Assembly (NCBI GenBank): GCA_032717465.1
Contig: CM064669.1
Location: forward strand, 43,212,267 to 43,276,266
Length of the DNA: 64,000 bases
Direction of reading: 5' to 3'
From: Coenobita brevimanus
Taxonomy: Eukaryota > Arthropoda > Malacostraca > Decapoda > Coenobitidae
In this document: one piece after another, positions 1 through 10,409 of the stretch
How positions within the stretch are numbered: position 1 is the first letter of the stretch
How the letters are laid out: each line of letters begins with the position of its first letter
The notes under the pieces: generated by a model
What the model was told of the DNA's origin: nothing
Databases searched by the model: none
What the model saw: the letters and a program-made list of their open reading frames with translations, nothing else
Made by a program: the position numbers and the translations under genes

Positions 1-1
1 G

Positions 2-3000
2 GAGGCTCGTGTTAATGAGGCAAATGCTCGTATTCAAGAGGCAGAGGTACGGGCTCAGGCACAAATTGAGCTTGCCAGGATTCAGGCAGACCATGAGTAT
101 CGCATGAAACAAGGTGGAACTGGATCATCTTGCTCTGATGATTTTGATGTGGCTAAAAATGTTAAACTTGTCCCTCCTTTTAATGAATCTGATTTAACAA
201 AGTATTTTCAGTTGTTTGAGAGGGTAGCTACAGGTTTTAATTGGCCTAAGGAGTATTGGCCAGTACTCCTTCAAACTGTTCTCACCGGTAAAGCTCAAGT
301 AACTTATGCATCTTTGCCTCAGGATCAGTCTGATAATTATGATGTAGTTAAGAGCTTGATTCTTAAGGCCTATGAGCTTGTTCCTGAAGCTTATAGAGTA
401 AAATTTAGGACAACTTATAAGAAAGATAAGCAATCCCATGTTGAGTATGCAAAAATCAAAGAAGATCTGTTAGAGCAGTGGTTAAATTCTAAGAATGTGG
501 ATTCTGATTTTGATAAATTTAAGCAGATGATTTTGCTTGAGGACTTCAAAAGGTGTATTAGTAAAGATGTAAGCCTATATCTTGATGAGAAAAGAATAGA
601 TAATTTGCCTGATGCTGCAGTTTTAGCTGATGAGTATGTTCTCACTCACAAGAGATATTCTAGAGAAAAAGGGAAAGCTGAGAGTAAGTACGTTGCCTCT
701 ACTCAGAGTACAGGTAACAGGAAAGAGAATAAGGATGATGTTTCTCAGGAAGTAAATACCAGCTTCACCTCTAGATTTCAGAAAAGTAAATGTACTTATT
801 GTAGTAAGCTTGGTCATACTACGGAGAGATGTTTCAGGAGACAGCGTGATGTGAACAAAAAGGAGTCTTTAAATATTCAGTCAATTGGTCTAGTGTCCAC
901 TCTTGAGAGTTCCCAGAATTCTTTAACTGAGTTAACTGAACCTGCTTTGAGGGGTAACTTAAATTCTCATGATGGAGCTCCTCTTTTGAGCAGTAACGTG
1001 GGTGACACGCTCAAGAGTTCATGTGCTAATTTCCTGTCTGATGGTTTTGTCAGTCCTCTGGACAGTAATGACAGGAAATCAGTTCAAATATATCGTGATA
1101 CAGGTGCTTGCCAATCCCTTATGCTGACCAGTGTTCTAGGCTCTAATGTTAATTTCTCTGATGAAACTGTAATCTTACAAGGTGTAGGGAATAATTACTT
1201 CTCTGTCCCTCTGTGCAGAGTGAATTTAGAGTCTGGTTTTGTTAATGGTTCTGTTATGGTTGGGTTGGTTGAGACACTCCCAATGTCAGGTGTAACTTTC
1301 TTACTTGGAAATGATATTGGTGGAAGTCAAGTGTGTCCAGCTCCTCAGTTGTCTAGTGAGCCAGTGGCTGCGTCCCAGGATTGTGATGTCCCTGATGCGT
1401 TCCCTGCATGTGCTGTCACTAGGGCTAAGTCTAAAGTTACTGGTGATTTAGAGGATAATGATGATGATGATGTTATCCTAGCTGACACTTTTCTTGCTAA
1501 TTTGGACCACTCACCAGATGAGGCAGTACCCCGTAGTGTTGATAATTTGTCTCGTCAAGAGTTGGTTGAGTTGCAGGTTGCTGACCCTGAGTTGAAAGGT
1601 CTAGCTAACTCTGCTTACAGTGAAGAAGAGTCAGCCGGTGCTTCTACTTGTTATTATGTAAAGTCAGGAGTACTTATGAGGAAGTGGAGACCCCCAACAG
1701 CATCAGCCGACTGTGAATGGGAGGTTGTACATCAAGTTGTCATCCCTCGTGTTTGTAGGCAGGATATCATTCGAGTGGCTCATGATTCCAGTTTGGCAGG
1801 ACACCTTGGAGTGAGGAAGACTGTGGCACGCATTTTGAAACACTTCTACTGGCCAGGTATCTTCAGGGATGTTTCCTGGTATTGTAAGTCTTGTCACACC
1901 TGTCAAGTTGTGGGGAAGTGTAATCAGGCCGAAAAGGTTGCACCTCTAGTTCCCATTCCTCCTTTTGAGGCGCCTTTCACCCGTGTGTTGGTGGATATTG
2001 TGAGCCCTCTTCCTAAGACTTCTTCAGGATTTTCTTATGTGTTGACCATGATTGACATGGCTACTCGTTATCCTGAAGCCATTCCACTTAGAAACATCTC
2101 AGCAAAGAACGTGGTTAAGGAAATGCTGGGGTTCTTCACAAAGTTTGGTCTGCCCAAGGAGGTACAGTCCGACCGGGGAAGTAATTTCATGTCAAATGTT
2201 TTCAAGCAGTCTCTGAAAGAGTTGGGCATCTCCCAGATCACCTCTTCAGCTTACCATCCCCAGACCCAAGGAGCGTTGGAGAGATATCATCAAACACTCA
2301 AATCGATGCTCAAGAAATACTGTTTGGAACATCAGAAAGACTGGGATAAAGGTCTTCCATTCGTTGTATTTGCTGCAAGAGAATCTCCAAATGAATCACT
2401 GGGCTTCTCACCCTTTGAACTACTGTTTGGCCATGAAGTAAGAGGACCCCTTAAGCTACTCAAGGAATGCTGGCTGTCGGAGGAAGATGACGTCAACCTG
2501 TTGGAGTATGTGATGAATTTCAAAGAACGGCTGTCTACTGCTTTACAGATGGCGAGAGAGAATTTAGGAGCTGCTCAGGAGAAGATGAAGACTTGGTATG
2601 ACAAGAAGTCCAGGTTACGCCACTTTCAGCCAGGAGATCAGGTTTTGATTCTGTTACCAGTTCATGGGCAACCTCTTCAAGCCAAGTTTAGTGGCCCTTA
2701 TTTCGTGGAGAAGAAACTCAGTGATGTCAGCTATGTCATCGCCACACCAGATCGTAGAAAGAGCAAGCAACTATGTCACATCAACATGCTAAAGTTATAT
2801 CACAGGCGGGACGAAAATAATCCAGTCTGCACTGTAGCTGTTCCACCCGAGTCTGCAAGTGAAGCTCTCCCATGCAGTATGAGCCTGAGTGATAGTTTGG
2901 GGAAGAATCCTGATATCATGAATGATCTCCAGACTAAGCTTTCTCATCTACCACCCAAGGAAAGGCAGGAGTTTTCGGCATTACTGCAGGAGTACCCGCA

Positions 3001-3520
3001 AGTGTTCCGTGCCACTCCAGGAAGAACCACTGTGTTGATGCATGATGTCGATGTTGGAGACGCAAAGCCAATTAAATTGCCTCCTTACCGTGTGAACCCA
3101 GTGAAAGTTCCTCTCATCCAGAAGGAGCTTGGCTACCTGTTGGACCACAAGATGATTGAGCCATGTCAGAGCGAGTGGAGTTCTCCTGTCACTCTAGTCC
3201 CTAAGCCAGGTGGGTCACAGAGGCTTTGCATTGACTACAGACGTGTTAATCAGATAACCAAAACAGACACTTACCCTCTCCCTCGTGTGGAAGATTGCAT
3301 AGACAAGATCGGAAAGGCTAGGTACATAAGTAAGTTTGATTTGTTAAAGGGATACTGGCAAGTACCTATGACTGAACGTGCTAGGGAGATCTCATGTTTT
3401 GTAACATTAGGAAAGTCATTTGCATGTTCTGTAATGCCATGTACAGATTGTTTTAGAGTAATAAGAAATTTCCTTTGTAAATTTCTTTTTCTTTGTGGGG
3501 AGGTGTTACATAGCCTATGA
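2..3520 (+). CDS. Gag-protease-integrase-RT polyprotein, 5' partial, RT truncated
   Basis: The frame is open from base 2, so the first ATG in the window (104) is probably not the true start. The 34 codons before it are rich in E, A, R and Q and look like coiled coil. Residues below count from that ATG. Gag is followed by a CCHC zinc knuckle at 230-243. An aspartic protease motif DTGA starts at 332. Integrase has H560/H567/C597/C600 and a D631, D690, E726 core, with 35 residues between the last two as in D,D35E. A GPY/F-like stretch follows at about 866-900. RT is recognisable from about 1000 and carries the first catalytic Asp at 1079 (FDLLKG). Similarity stops near residue 1112 (VMP), and about 25 unrelated residues run to the stop. 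The YxDD box and RNase H are absent. The part before the deletion has no frame break, so the deletion may be fairly recent. Confidence 0.88.
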   Translation, partial: EARVNEANARIQEAEVRAQAQIELARIQADHEYRMKQGGTGSSCSDDFDVAKNVKLVPPFNESDLTKYFQLFERVATGFNWPKEYWPVLLQTVLTGKAQVTYASLPQDQSDNYDVVKSLILKAYELVPEAYRVKFRTTYKKDKQSHVEYAKIKEDLLEQWLNSKNVDSDFDKFKQMILLEDFKRCISKDVSLYLDEKRIDNLPDAAVLADEYVLTHKRYSREKGKAESKYVASTQSTGNRKENKDDVSQEVNTSFTSRFQKSKCTYCSKLGHTTERCFRRQRDVNKKESLNIQSIGLVSTLESSQNSLTELTEPALRGNLNSHDGAPLLSSNVGDTLKSSCANFLSDGFVSPLDSNDRKSVQIYRDTGACQSLMLTSVLGSNVNFSDETVILQGVGNNYFSVPLCRVNLESGFVNGSVMVGLVETLPMSGVTFLLGNDIGGSQVCPAPQLSSEPVAASQDCDVPDAFPACAVTRAKSKVTGDLEDNDDDDVILADTFLANLDHSPDEAVPRSVDNLSRQELVELQVADPELKGLANSAYSEEESAGASTCYYVKSGVLMRKWRPPTASADCEWEVVHQVVIPRVCRQDIIRVAHDSSLAGHLGVRKTVARILKHFYWPGIFRDVSWYCKSCHTCQVVGKCNQAEKVAPLVPIPPFEAPFTRVLVDIVSPLPKTSSGFSYVLTMIDMATRYPEAIPLRNISAKNVVKEMLGFFTKFGLPKEVQSDRGSNFMSNVFKQSLKELGISQITSSAYHPQTQGALERYHQTLKSMLKKYCLEHQKDWDKGLPFVVFAARESPNESLGFSPFELLFGHEVRGPLKLLKECWLSEEDDVNLLEYVMNFKERLSTALQMARENLGAAQEKMKTWYDKKSRLRHFQPGDQVLILLPVHGQPLQAKFSGPYFVEKKLSDVSYVIATPDRRKSKQLCHINMLKLYHRRDENNPVCTVAVPPESASEALPCSMSLSDSLGKNPDIMNDLQTKLSHLPPKERQEFSALLQEYPQVFRATPGRTTVLMHDVDVGDAKPIKLPPYRVNPVKVPLIQKELGYLLDHKMIEPCQSEWSSPVTLVPKPGGSQRLCIDYRRVNQITKTDTYPLPRVEDCIDKIGKARYISKFDLLKGYWQVPMTERAREISCFVTLGKSFACSVMPCTDCFRVIRNFLCKFLFLCGEVLHSL
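3491..3503 (+). other. polypurine tract of the first LTR element
   Basis: A G-rich tract (core GGGGAGG) ends exactly where the LTR starts with TGTTAC. This is the expected place for the plus-strand primer of reverse transcription. It lies only about 55 bp after the last recognisable RT codon, which confirms that the RT/RNase H segment was removed and that nothing else follows RT. Confidence 0.65.
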
Positions 3521-4291
3521 TTTCATCATCCTTTGTGTAATTTTAACGCACAGTTGCTGCATGTTTGATCACGAGCGTGTTCTGCCTCAGTTCCCCCCTT
3601 CTACCGTTATAGTAGAGTAAGTCGTTCTCTCTGTTATTCAGAGCGGGATTTTCAGCCTTTTGTCCCCATGGCTTCATTTGCGCGTCCTTCTTACAAGTTG
3701 TATCAGGCTCTCCTGGCCCCTATATAATGAGCTCAGTCTCTGCATCATTGCCACTTAGATCTGCTCCTCATTTTGTTCACATCTCTGTCCTCCCCTGTAC
3801 AGATATTATTATTGTGAGTGCTCAAGAAGTCTCCAACCATCTAGCAGCTGTGTGTAATTTGAGTATAACTGTTGTTGCATTTTTTCTTGTACTGTATAGC
3901 ATAAGTTTAATTTGTAGGCCTAGTGAAGTTTTTGTAATTCATGTAGGGTTCTTTATGTCAGTCATTTTTTATAATAGTTTGTATCTGTAATAATTTATCT
4001 GGCATTCACTGAGTATTATCTGGTATCTCATTTTATCAGGGCTGACTTAGATAAATTTACTCTTGCTAATTTCGTGTTAATAGAGGCTATTGCAGTTAAC
4101 CATATATTTAACCTGTTTATTTGCCATTACATTATCCTTATGAGTCCTGAATGTTTTGTTGTTAGTTTGTGCATTAAACTTTAACTTGTAATTTTACCTA
4201 ACTCTTGTTTGGAACCTGGAACTTTACGGGACAGTAGTGACTCTTCGTATTCTCACTTAAAGTGTGCATTATCTTTCTCTGTTCCGTAACA
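3504..4291 (+). repeat. 3' LTR of the first element (788 bp)
   Basis: It starts TGTTAC and ends GTAACA, a perfect 6-bp terminal inverted repeat of the TG...CA type, and directly follows a polypurine tract. It contains a TATATAA box at 3721 and an ATTAAA at 4173 that could serve as polyadenylation signal, in the order expected for U3-R-U5. The partner LTR is outside the window, so its age cannot be estimated. The next five bases (4292-4296, ACACT) would be the target duplication but cannot be checked here. Confidence 0.75.
3721..3750 (+). promoter_or_regulatory. putative LTR promoter, TATA box
   Basis: TATATAA at 3721-3727 is followed about 26 bp downstream by an initiator-like TCATTG (3745-3750). 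The position inside the LTR, upstream of an ATTAAA, fits a Pol II start for the element. Inferred from motif order only. Confidence 0.4.
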
Positions 4292-5717
4292 ACACTCATT
4301 AGCCGACCGTACCCAAATTGACTTGATAGAATGGAAACGCTTTAACAGAAATATGCCGAGTAAATCAACTGGTGAAAAAAAAAAAGAAAATACATCCTCG
4401 TGCTGATGTCTGGGTCAACTTCCATTCCAAGAGATGGAAAAGAAAAAGAAAATTACAAACAACCTAACCCTTTCAAACCCATGATATCTTTTGCATCTGT
4501 TTTCTTTCTTCCACCAGACCATTTGACTCAGCATAGAGGACACTTTCCCAAATGGATGGGTTTGATGCAGCCTTCCTTACGCCCAACACTGCTAGACATC
4601 ATTCCCGAAGCTGAGTAAATTCGTCTGTATGTGTTAAGAACAAATATTGACAAGTGCATGGGACGGAAGATGTTTAGGTTCCTCCTAAACTAAATAAAAC
4701 AGTCAGACAGCAGTAAGAATACAGTAAAAATGATGTATTATGTTAAAGGAGGTAACCTTTTCAGTACCAGGACGACTTATTTAATATGCTTGTGTTACCT
4801 TGATTTTTTTTTTCTTTTTTGCCAATAGAAAAGACTTTCTTATACTGAAGGAAATAAAGGAGGCTGTACCTAACCCCTCGAACAGAAACAAAAATAAAAT
4901 AAAGTGGGGAATTTGGGAGAATACATTTTTAAAAAGAACGTCATGGCCTTGTCGGAGTCAAGCCACTGAATACGATGTCGCCTGTTGCTTGCTACCAGCT
5001 GACACTTTTTTCAAGTTACGGAAGACAGAAGAAAAGGCATAAATCAATGAGCAGTTGTCAGTCTTGCCATACATATATCTGATTGAGCAGCGCTTAATTT
5101 TTTCATGCTAACACCACACCATTTTATTCAGCTTAGGAAATACCCACGGATAAGCCTACGAGCAGGAACCAGTCTGAGATCCATATGGTACGATGATTTC
5201 GTTTCTTGCTGCCTCCAGACGAATCTATTACAGAGAGGCCACGGGAAAAAGAAGATTGTTTTACACGAAACAGCCTACCCATAAATCAGGTTTAGCTAAG
5301 GCTTCGTTTATTCCTGATACCTTCGGAGGATTTATTCAACTATGGAAAGACCGAGGGACGAAAACATTCTACGAGCAGCTTAACTTCTCCATTAATATGG
5401 AGGCTTCTAAACTTGAAAAAAGAAATAAAAACTAAAAGCAGCGAGGATAAAATGAATAAGAGATAATGGTGTTGAATTAAACAGACAGCTTAACTGAAAT
5501 GCACGTAGTCTAACGACACCTGCTTTAGTGTTTATACCTGCTACCTCCTTAAGATTTTATGCAACGTAGAAATTATCAAAGGGAAAGAGAATGAAAGAAG
5601 TTTTGAGAAACTGCCAACCTGCGATCATTATGGCAGTTAATACCAATTACTTCCATAAGTCTTTTTTTTTTCCCCTATGAAAGACCCGGTAAAGCAAAAT
5701 GAAAAAAAAATATATAT
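4292..5717. other. non-coding, nothing recognised
   Basis: AT-rich DNA with short random open frames (the longest about 80 codons) and several A or T runs. I see no conserved domain, RNA gene or repeat structure. Confidence 0.5.
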
Positions 5718-5987
5718 ATGGGTGTAACAGCCGATCCTGCGACCCACATATCAGATTCAGTAAGGTTTCGTTTTCCGGTATGTCTCTCGTCGTCTGAGTC
5801 GGTCCCAAAAGGAAGCTATTTTATGGCTACCCCTTCTTATTGTACCTATGTATTTTTCCTCCTTGTTTTTGTTTTTCTTCTTCTTTTTAACTGTTTTACT
5901 CTGTTTACTGTATGCGTGCACACTGTGTCCACTGGCTTTCAATGTCTGTTGTTACCAGCAGCGAAGAGAAGCTGGTACTGTTGTCAA

Positions 5988-5990
<3 letters not shown>

Positions 5991-6034
<44 letters not shown>
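5991..6034. repeat. (GT)22 microsatellite
   Basis: An uninterrupted GT run. It creates artificial Cys/Val open frames on the plus strand. Confidence 0.97.
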
Positions 6035-6038
<4 letters not shown>

Positions 6039-6268
6039 GTGAGTGTACTGTGTCTGCTTGTTTGTGTATGTTTACTGTGTTCTATTATCATATTACTCCT
6101 TATTTGCTTGAAATGTTTTATCTTTATTGAGCATACAGTACATTTTAATTGTTTACTTCCTTATTATCTACATGTTTGTGTTTACTTACTGTCCATTCTC
6201 AGCTTACTGTTTTCCTGTTTATCGTTTTTATTTGTGTTTACTTCCCTGCTTGCTTTTATTATACCATT

Positions 6269-6270
<2 letters not shown>

Positions 6271-6318
<48 letters not shown>
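6271..6318. repeat. (TG)24 microsatellite
   Basis: An uninterrupted TG run about 240 bp after the previous one. The DNA between them is T-rich with scattered TGTTT and TTTACT words and may be a decayed extension of the same simple repeat. Confidence 0.97.
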
Positions 6319-6323
<5 letters not shown>

Positions 6324-6411
6324 AATGCCTAAGGATTGGGTGTCTCAATGGATGTGTGTTGTAAGGACTGTGTGTTTTTGGTAGTGGTGAGTAATGAGAG
6401 TGCACAATGCA

Positions 6412-6897
6412 GGGATGTCTATCCTCTAATTTTTAACAATATCCAACTCAATCCTGCATCATCTTTGAACATACTTGTGGTTTTATCCTTTGGGGTTTTC
6501 TTCCTCTGTTTCTTCACCGCACTGCTGCACCTTAATCTCTTTTCCATCGCTACTTCAATGGTCAGTGCTCGTCTAAACTGTCTGCTTGCATCTCTCCACT
6601 ACAAAGGCGGGCGCGTAGCAAATTCTCAACCCTTTCTGTTCAACTCTTCAATGCAAGAGTTAACTGTTACTCCCAGCCCTTAATGTATGCAACAGGTCAA
6701 CTGTAGAACTGTCTTCCTCTGCCAATATTTCCTACTGCCTATGACCTCCAGTCTTTCAAAAGCAGTGTATCTAGGCATCTCGAAATGAACGGATCTTGAA
6801 TTTGGCTCTCTGTCATCTAGTTTTTATTTCTTCTTGGAGGGAACAATCATGCGAGATCTAGCCCTTGGTTCCTTGTTCTTTGCATAAAAAAAAAAAA
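6412..6897 (+). mobile_element. LINE 3' end, internally deleted, with poly(A) tail
   Basis: This stretch matches the LINE 3' end at 10.41-11.22 kb: the same segment around 'tttaacaatatccaactcaa', the same late coding part, the same 3' UTR (TTGGAGGGAAC... CTTTGGTTCCTT... GCATA) and a 12-A tail at 6886-6897. Compared with that copy, about 270 bp of RT C-terminal coding sequence is missing near 6490. Several stops and indels make it non-functional. Confidence 0.75.
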
Positions 6898-7003
6898 TAT
6901 ATATCCGCGCGCGCAAGACACCTTTCCCCCCAATACACAAACGTATACAAACGCCTGCGGCAAACATCCTTCTCATATAGCACCACACACCACAGCCACA
7001 CAT

Positions 7004-7005
<2 letters not shown>

Positions 7006-7053
<48 letters not shown>
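7006..7053. repeat. (CA)24 microsatellite
   Basis: A CA run, followed to about 7330 by an imperfect CAC/ACC-rich stretch with words such as CCACCCATACCACTCACC. This is low-complexity sequence; the Thr/His-rich plus-strand frame across it is not a gene. Confidence 0.95.
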
Positions 7054-7054
<1 letters not shown>

Positions 7055-7330
7055 CCAGCAGTCATCCTCCTCATACATCACTATCAACGCACACCACTGC
7101 CACACATTTTCCCCACCCATACCACTCACCCTACACACCACTGGAATACATCCTCCCCATACTGAATCACCATATTACACTCCACTATCACACATCTTCC
7201 CCACCCACACCACTCACCGTACACACCACAAGCATACAATCTCCATACATTACCCTCTCACCCACCACTGCCACACATCCTCCCCTTTGACACACCTCTC
7301 ACCCAACAACCACACAGCCAACCACACGGA
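7054..7330. repeat. CACC-rich low-complexity DNA
   Basis: Imperfect repeats of CCACACA, CCACCCA and ACTCACC continue from the CA microsatellite. One strand carries almost no G. Confidence 0.7.
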
Positions 7331-7789
7331 CCAAAGCACACAAACATTAACATCATAAGGCAAAAAGCTCGGCCTTTACATTATCCAGCACTTTTTGATA
7401 ATAATCCCTTAAATCTGATAACGTACTTACTATATTTTCTTATTACTGCCTCGCGATTTTAATCAGCGTCGGAAACTTTTCGAAATAGAAGGGACTGATG
7501 TAGCCATTAATAACCTCTTTATAACGTAAACCGACGAAAAAAAAAACAAAACAGGCAATTGCAATAATAAAACACGAAAAACGGAATCGTATTAAAGGGA
7601 CTAACATCCAAACACAAGAGCGGTGGTGCCAGTGGATAGTTAAACAATCGTTTGTCAGTACGGCAGTGAGGAGTACAGGTGCACATTATATCAACATATC
7701 TTTAGTCGAACAACTGACACTCTTAAAACAACATTCTGAAAATTATGTTGGGCTCCGAGGATCACATCACTGAGTTTCGAAAGTCAACG
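7331..7789. other. non-coding, nothing recognised
   Basis: AT-rich sequence without long frames or visible repeats. Confidence 0.5.
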
Positions 7790-8095
7790 CTCAAGGTCTC
7801 GGTAACTATCGTAAAGAAGTGGATCGATAATAATGTAGGCACACGTATTGTATGGATATATCAACTGGTATCCGTCCATCCATCCATCATCCAATCCTAC
7901 ATTGCCCCATGAGGAGCGTAGGGGCCCGGGGCTAGGCAAGTTGGTCCTGACATTTAAGATGAGAGTGACCAGCTTCACTCATCCCTGAGTGGCATTACGT
8001 GAGCAATAACCCCAACCACCCCTTCGATATAAACCTTCACCGGCTCAATCCGACTGAAGTGCTGCAATTACCCACTAAACCACCAGGCGCCATTA
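7790..8095 (-). mobile_element. possible tRNA-derived SINE, decayed
   Basis: Read on the minus strand from about 8095, the sequence starts with an A-box-like TGGCGCCTGGTGG. A weak B-box-like GGTTTATATCG follows about 50 bp later, and then a body containing a GGGCCCC...GGGGC inverted pair. The spacing fits a tRNA-derived head, but the B box is poor and no second copy in the window confirms the body. A chance match is possible. Confidence 0.3.
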
Positions 8096-8506
8096 TTTGG
8101 TTATATGGTTATCATCCAGCGTAGTCAATGGTTTCCTGGCGTACAGCAAACCATTCAGCTTGTCACTCAGTGTAGAGTCACCCATAGGCAGAAGGAACTG
8201 GGAAGAATGATGCATATCAATACTACAACACTGAATCATACACAATACCGATGATCACGCTGCTCTGCTGTGACGAGTCTCGTGCAACAATATTTTACAA
8301 TGTCCCGTGGTAATTAATTATTTACATATATTCAAAGCATGCGGAAATATTACACATGAAATTTAATGTATAACCTGCTGACCTTCATTTTTTATAGATC
8401 TGTTAATTTAATTATGGGCCTCACCAACAACAAAATTGAGGGATATGTTTTGTCAGTGCTACCAGTTGGTTAGCATGGCCACTGGATTCATATCGTTCAG
8501 CAGACA
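8096..8506. other. non-coding, nothing recognised
   Basis: AT-rich DNA with no supported feature. Confidence 0.5.
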
Positions 8507-8990
8507 TTTTACCAGATAAGCCAGGGTAAATGTCGGAATTATACTGTCATCATTTTTATCCTCCTCCTTTTTATTGCCATACACTTTTATTCATCTTAAA
8601 ACAGACCACTCACAGCTGTTACGGAAGTATCTTTACACCAACCGAGGTGAATTTTACATGATAAGCTTTTAAATATTGCGAGTTTTGTTTTTGTTTAAAT
8701 AACTGGTAATCCCTTCAGTACAATGAGGTTTTTATTCGTTACTATAACACTCTTAATCAGCTTCGCAGACACTTTTCGCTAGATAAGCTTAGGAAATGTT
8801 AAGTTTATATTTTTATTATATCACTGTTCCCTGTCATTAACATTACTTTTTTCCCCTACCGCACTGCATTATTCATTTTAAGAAGGACCTCTTGCAAATG
8901 TACGTTTTACCTGATAAGCTTGAAAAAACTCGGAGTTTTGCTTTAGTTTTTATCATTCTTGTCCAATTCAGTGAGATTACGCTTTTTTAA
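8507..8990. repeat. degenerate tandem repeat, ~120-145 bp period, four copies
   Basis: The motif TTTTAC(C)TGATAAGCTT, followed by purines and GTTTTG, recurs at 8507, 8652, 8773 and 8904. Each copy is followed by a T-rich stretch and CATTTTATTC-like words. Spacing of 145, 121 and 131 bp and strong divergence indicate an old tandem array. Confidence 0.55.
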
Positions 8991-9027
8991 GAATTTCACA
9001 TTCTGTGGAGTTCTTATTGATATTGTA

Positions 9028-9052
9028 AATATTATTATTATTATTATTTTTA

Positions 9053-9083
<31 letters not shown>
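9028..9083. repeat. (ATT)n microsatellite
   Basis: Two ATT runs separated by one irregular unit, followed by a G8 run. Confidence 0.95.
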
Positions 9084-10409
9084 TGGGGGGGGAGGGCAGG
9101 TCTAGAAGGCTGGCAATCCAAGACCGTTTGAGACAGAGACGAAAATTTTCTGTAGTAATTTATCTTGGTTGCAGGCTTCTTTAGACAATTTTTTCCTAGC
9201 ATTTGCTCCCTCTGTTATTTTTTTCAATTTTTGTACTCCTGCGCCGTAAAAGCTACTTAATCGATTGCTTTGCAAATGCTCCAGTACGCAGCTGTCAACA
9301 TATACTGGTGCACCTGGGTATTCATACTTAGATCCAACAAATACTTTCTGAGATATTGAGGAAAATCAAAATGGCCGCCTCATGCCAGGAGGTGCTAAAA
9401 CGGAAAGTATTTGGCAGATTTTGACCAAACTCGTTGGCAATGTAGTGGGTCATGAATGAACATGATTTGCATAGCATGAATGACCTTGACCTTGATCTCA
9501 ACGTCACAGGTCAAAATCCTCAAACCTTTTGAGTCATACCAAAAGTCCCTTAATATTAGGTCTACAATGATAACAAAAGTATTTTCATAATACTTCGAGT
9601 GTCTACTTTGTACCATTTCATTACAACAATTATGACAAACCAATATTTTTGACGGTTTTTGCACTTGCCATCAAAATGCTGTGTATAATTCAAAGTCTGT
9701 ACAAGTGTGGATATTTATTTGTCATTCTAATCTGGAATGTGGCATCATCATCTGGAATGTGAAGTTTTTTTAATACCGCTTCAGCAATTTCAAAATTCTA
9801 GTTTATTCTTGTTTGCGCTACAGTATTTTATACAACTCAGAACAAAACCTCTCGCATTTACGAAAACACCATTGCACATCTCACAGTGAGAAGGTTTCAA
9901 ACGATGTCCTTTAGTCCCTTCTGCACCTGGAAGCCTTAGAGATTTTATTTTAGGTGTCAAACGATTTTATTAGGCTTAGAAAATAACTTGAGAAATACCA
10001 TTGCTGGGCATCTGGAACGGACTTTTGAGTGTGGGTTTTTCTCTTGTTCATCTTTCCTTTTAAGGGACAACATTTATGGACCCATGCCTTTGGTTGCTTC
10101 AGGTATGTGAGAAAAAAACTGTGTATATGATGGTGTATTATGTATGTATATACGTGTGATGGTGGATAAACACATAGTGTCTCTTAACCTCTTGCCCACG
10201 ATCAGTTTCACTGAACAAAATGAAATCATTTGGTAGTTGTCGAAATAAAATATAAATATTTCAATTTCGATCAACAAGTTTATCATCACTGCACAATTCT
10301 AGGGAGAGTAAAAACAAAAAAGCTTATGTCCTCCTCTGTTGAAAATTATAACGAATATGAAATTAAAATTTTGGGCTTCTTTTCATAAACTTGTTATGCA
10401 AGCTGTTTT
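9084..10409. other. non-coding; a tGACCTTGACCTTGa segment near 9480
   Basis: There is no long frame. Around 9370-9540 the words AATGGCCGCC, TTGACC and GACCTTGACCTTGATC occur, resembling the dispersed repeat at 20.4-20.7 kb, but no terminus can be set. Confidence 0.4.

Larger units (their letters stand above)
1..4291 (+). mobile_element. LTR retrotransposon, Ty3/gypsy-type with integrase before RT; 5' end outside window, internally deleted
   Basis: One open reading frame encodes Gag, protease, integrase and the start of reverse transcriptase. It is followed directly by a purine-rich tract and a 788-bp LTR with TGTTAC/GTAACA ends. Integrase lies upstream of RT, as in Ty1/copia, but the GPY/F-type integrase C-terminus and the RT sequence are Ty3/gypsy-like, as in Gmr1-like elements. 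Everything after the RT motif around the first catalytic Asp (YxDD box, RNase H) is missing, so this copy cannot supply its own RT. The 5' LTR, PBS and Gag start lie upstream of the window. Confidence 0.88.

Noticed and set aside
5718..6384. Long plus-strand frames with Cys/Val runs
   Set aside because: The runs are translations of GT microsatellites; the remainder is T-rich low-complexity sequence.
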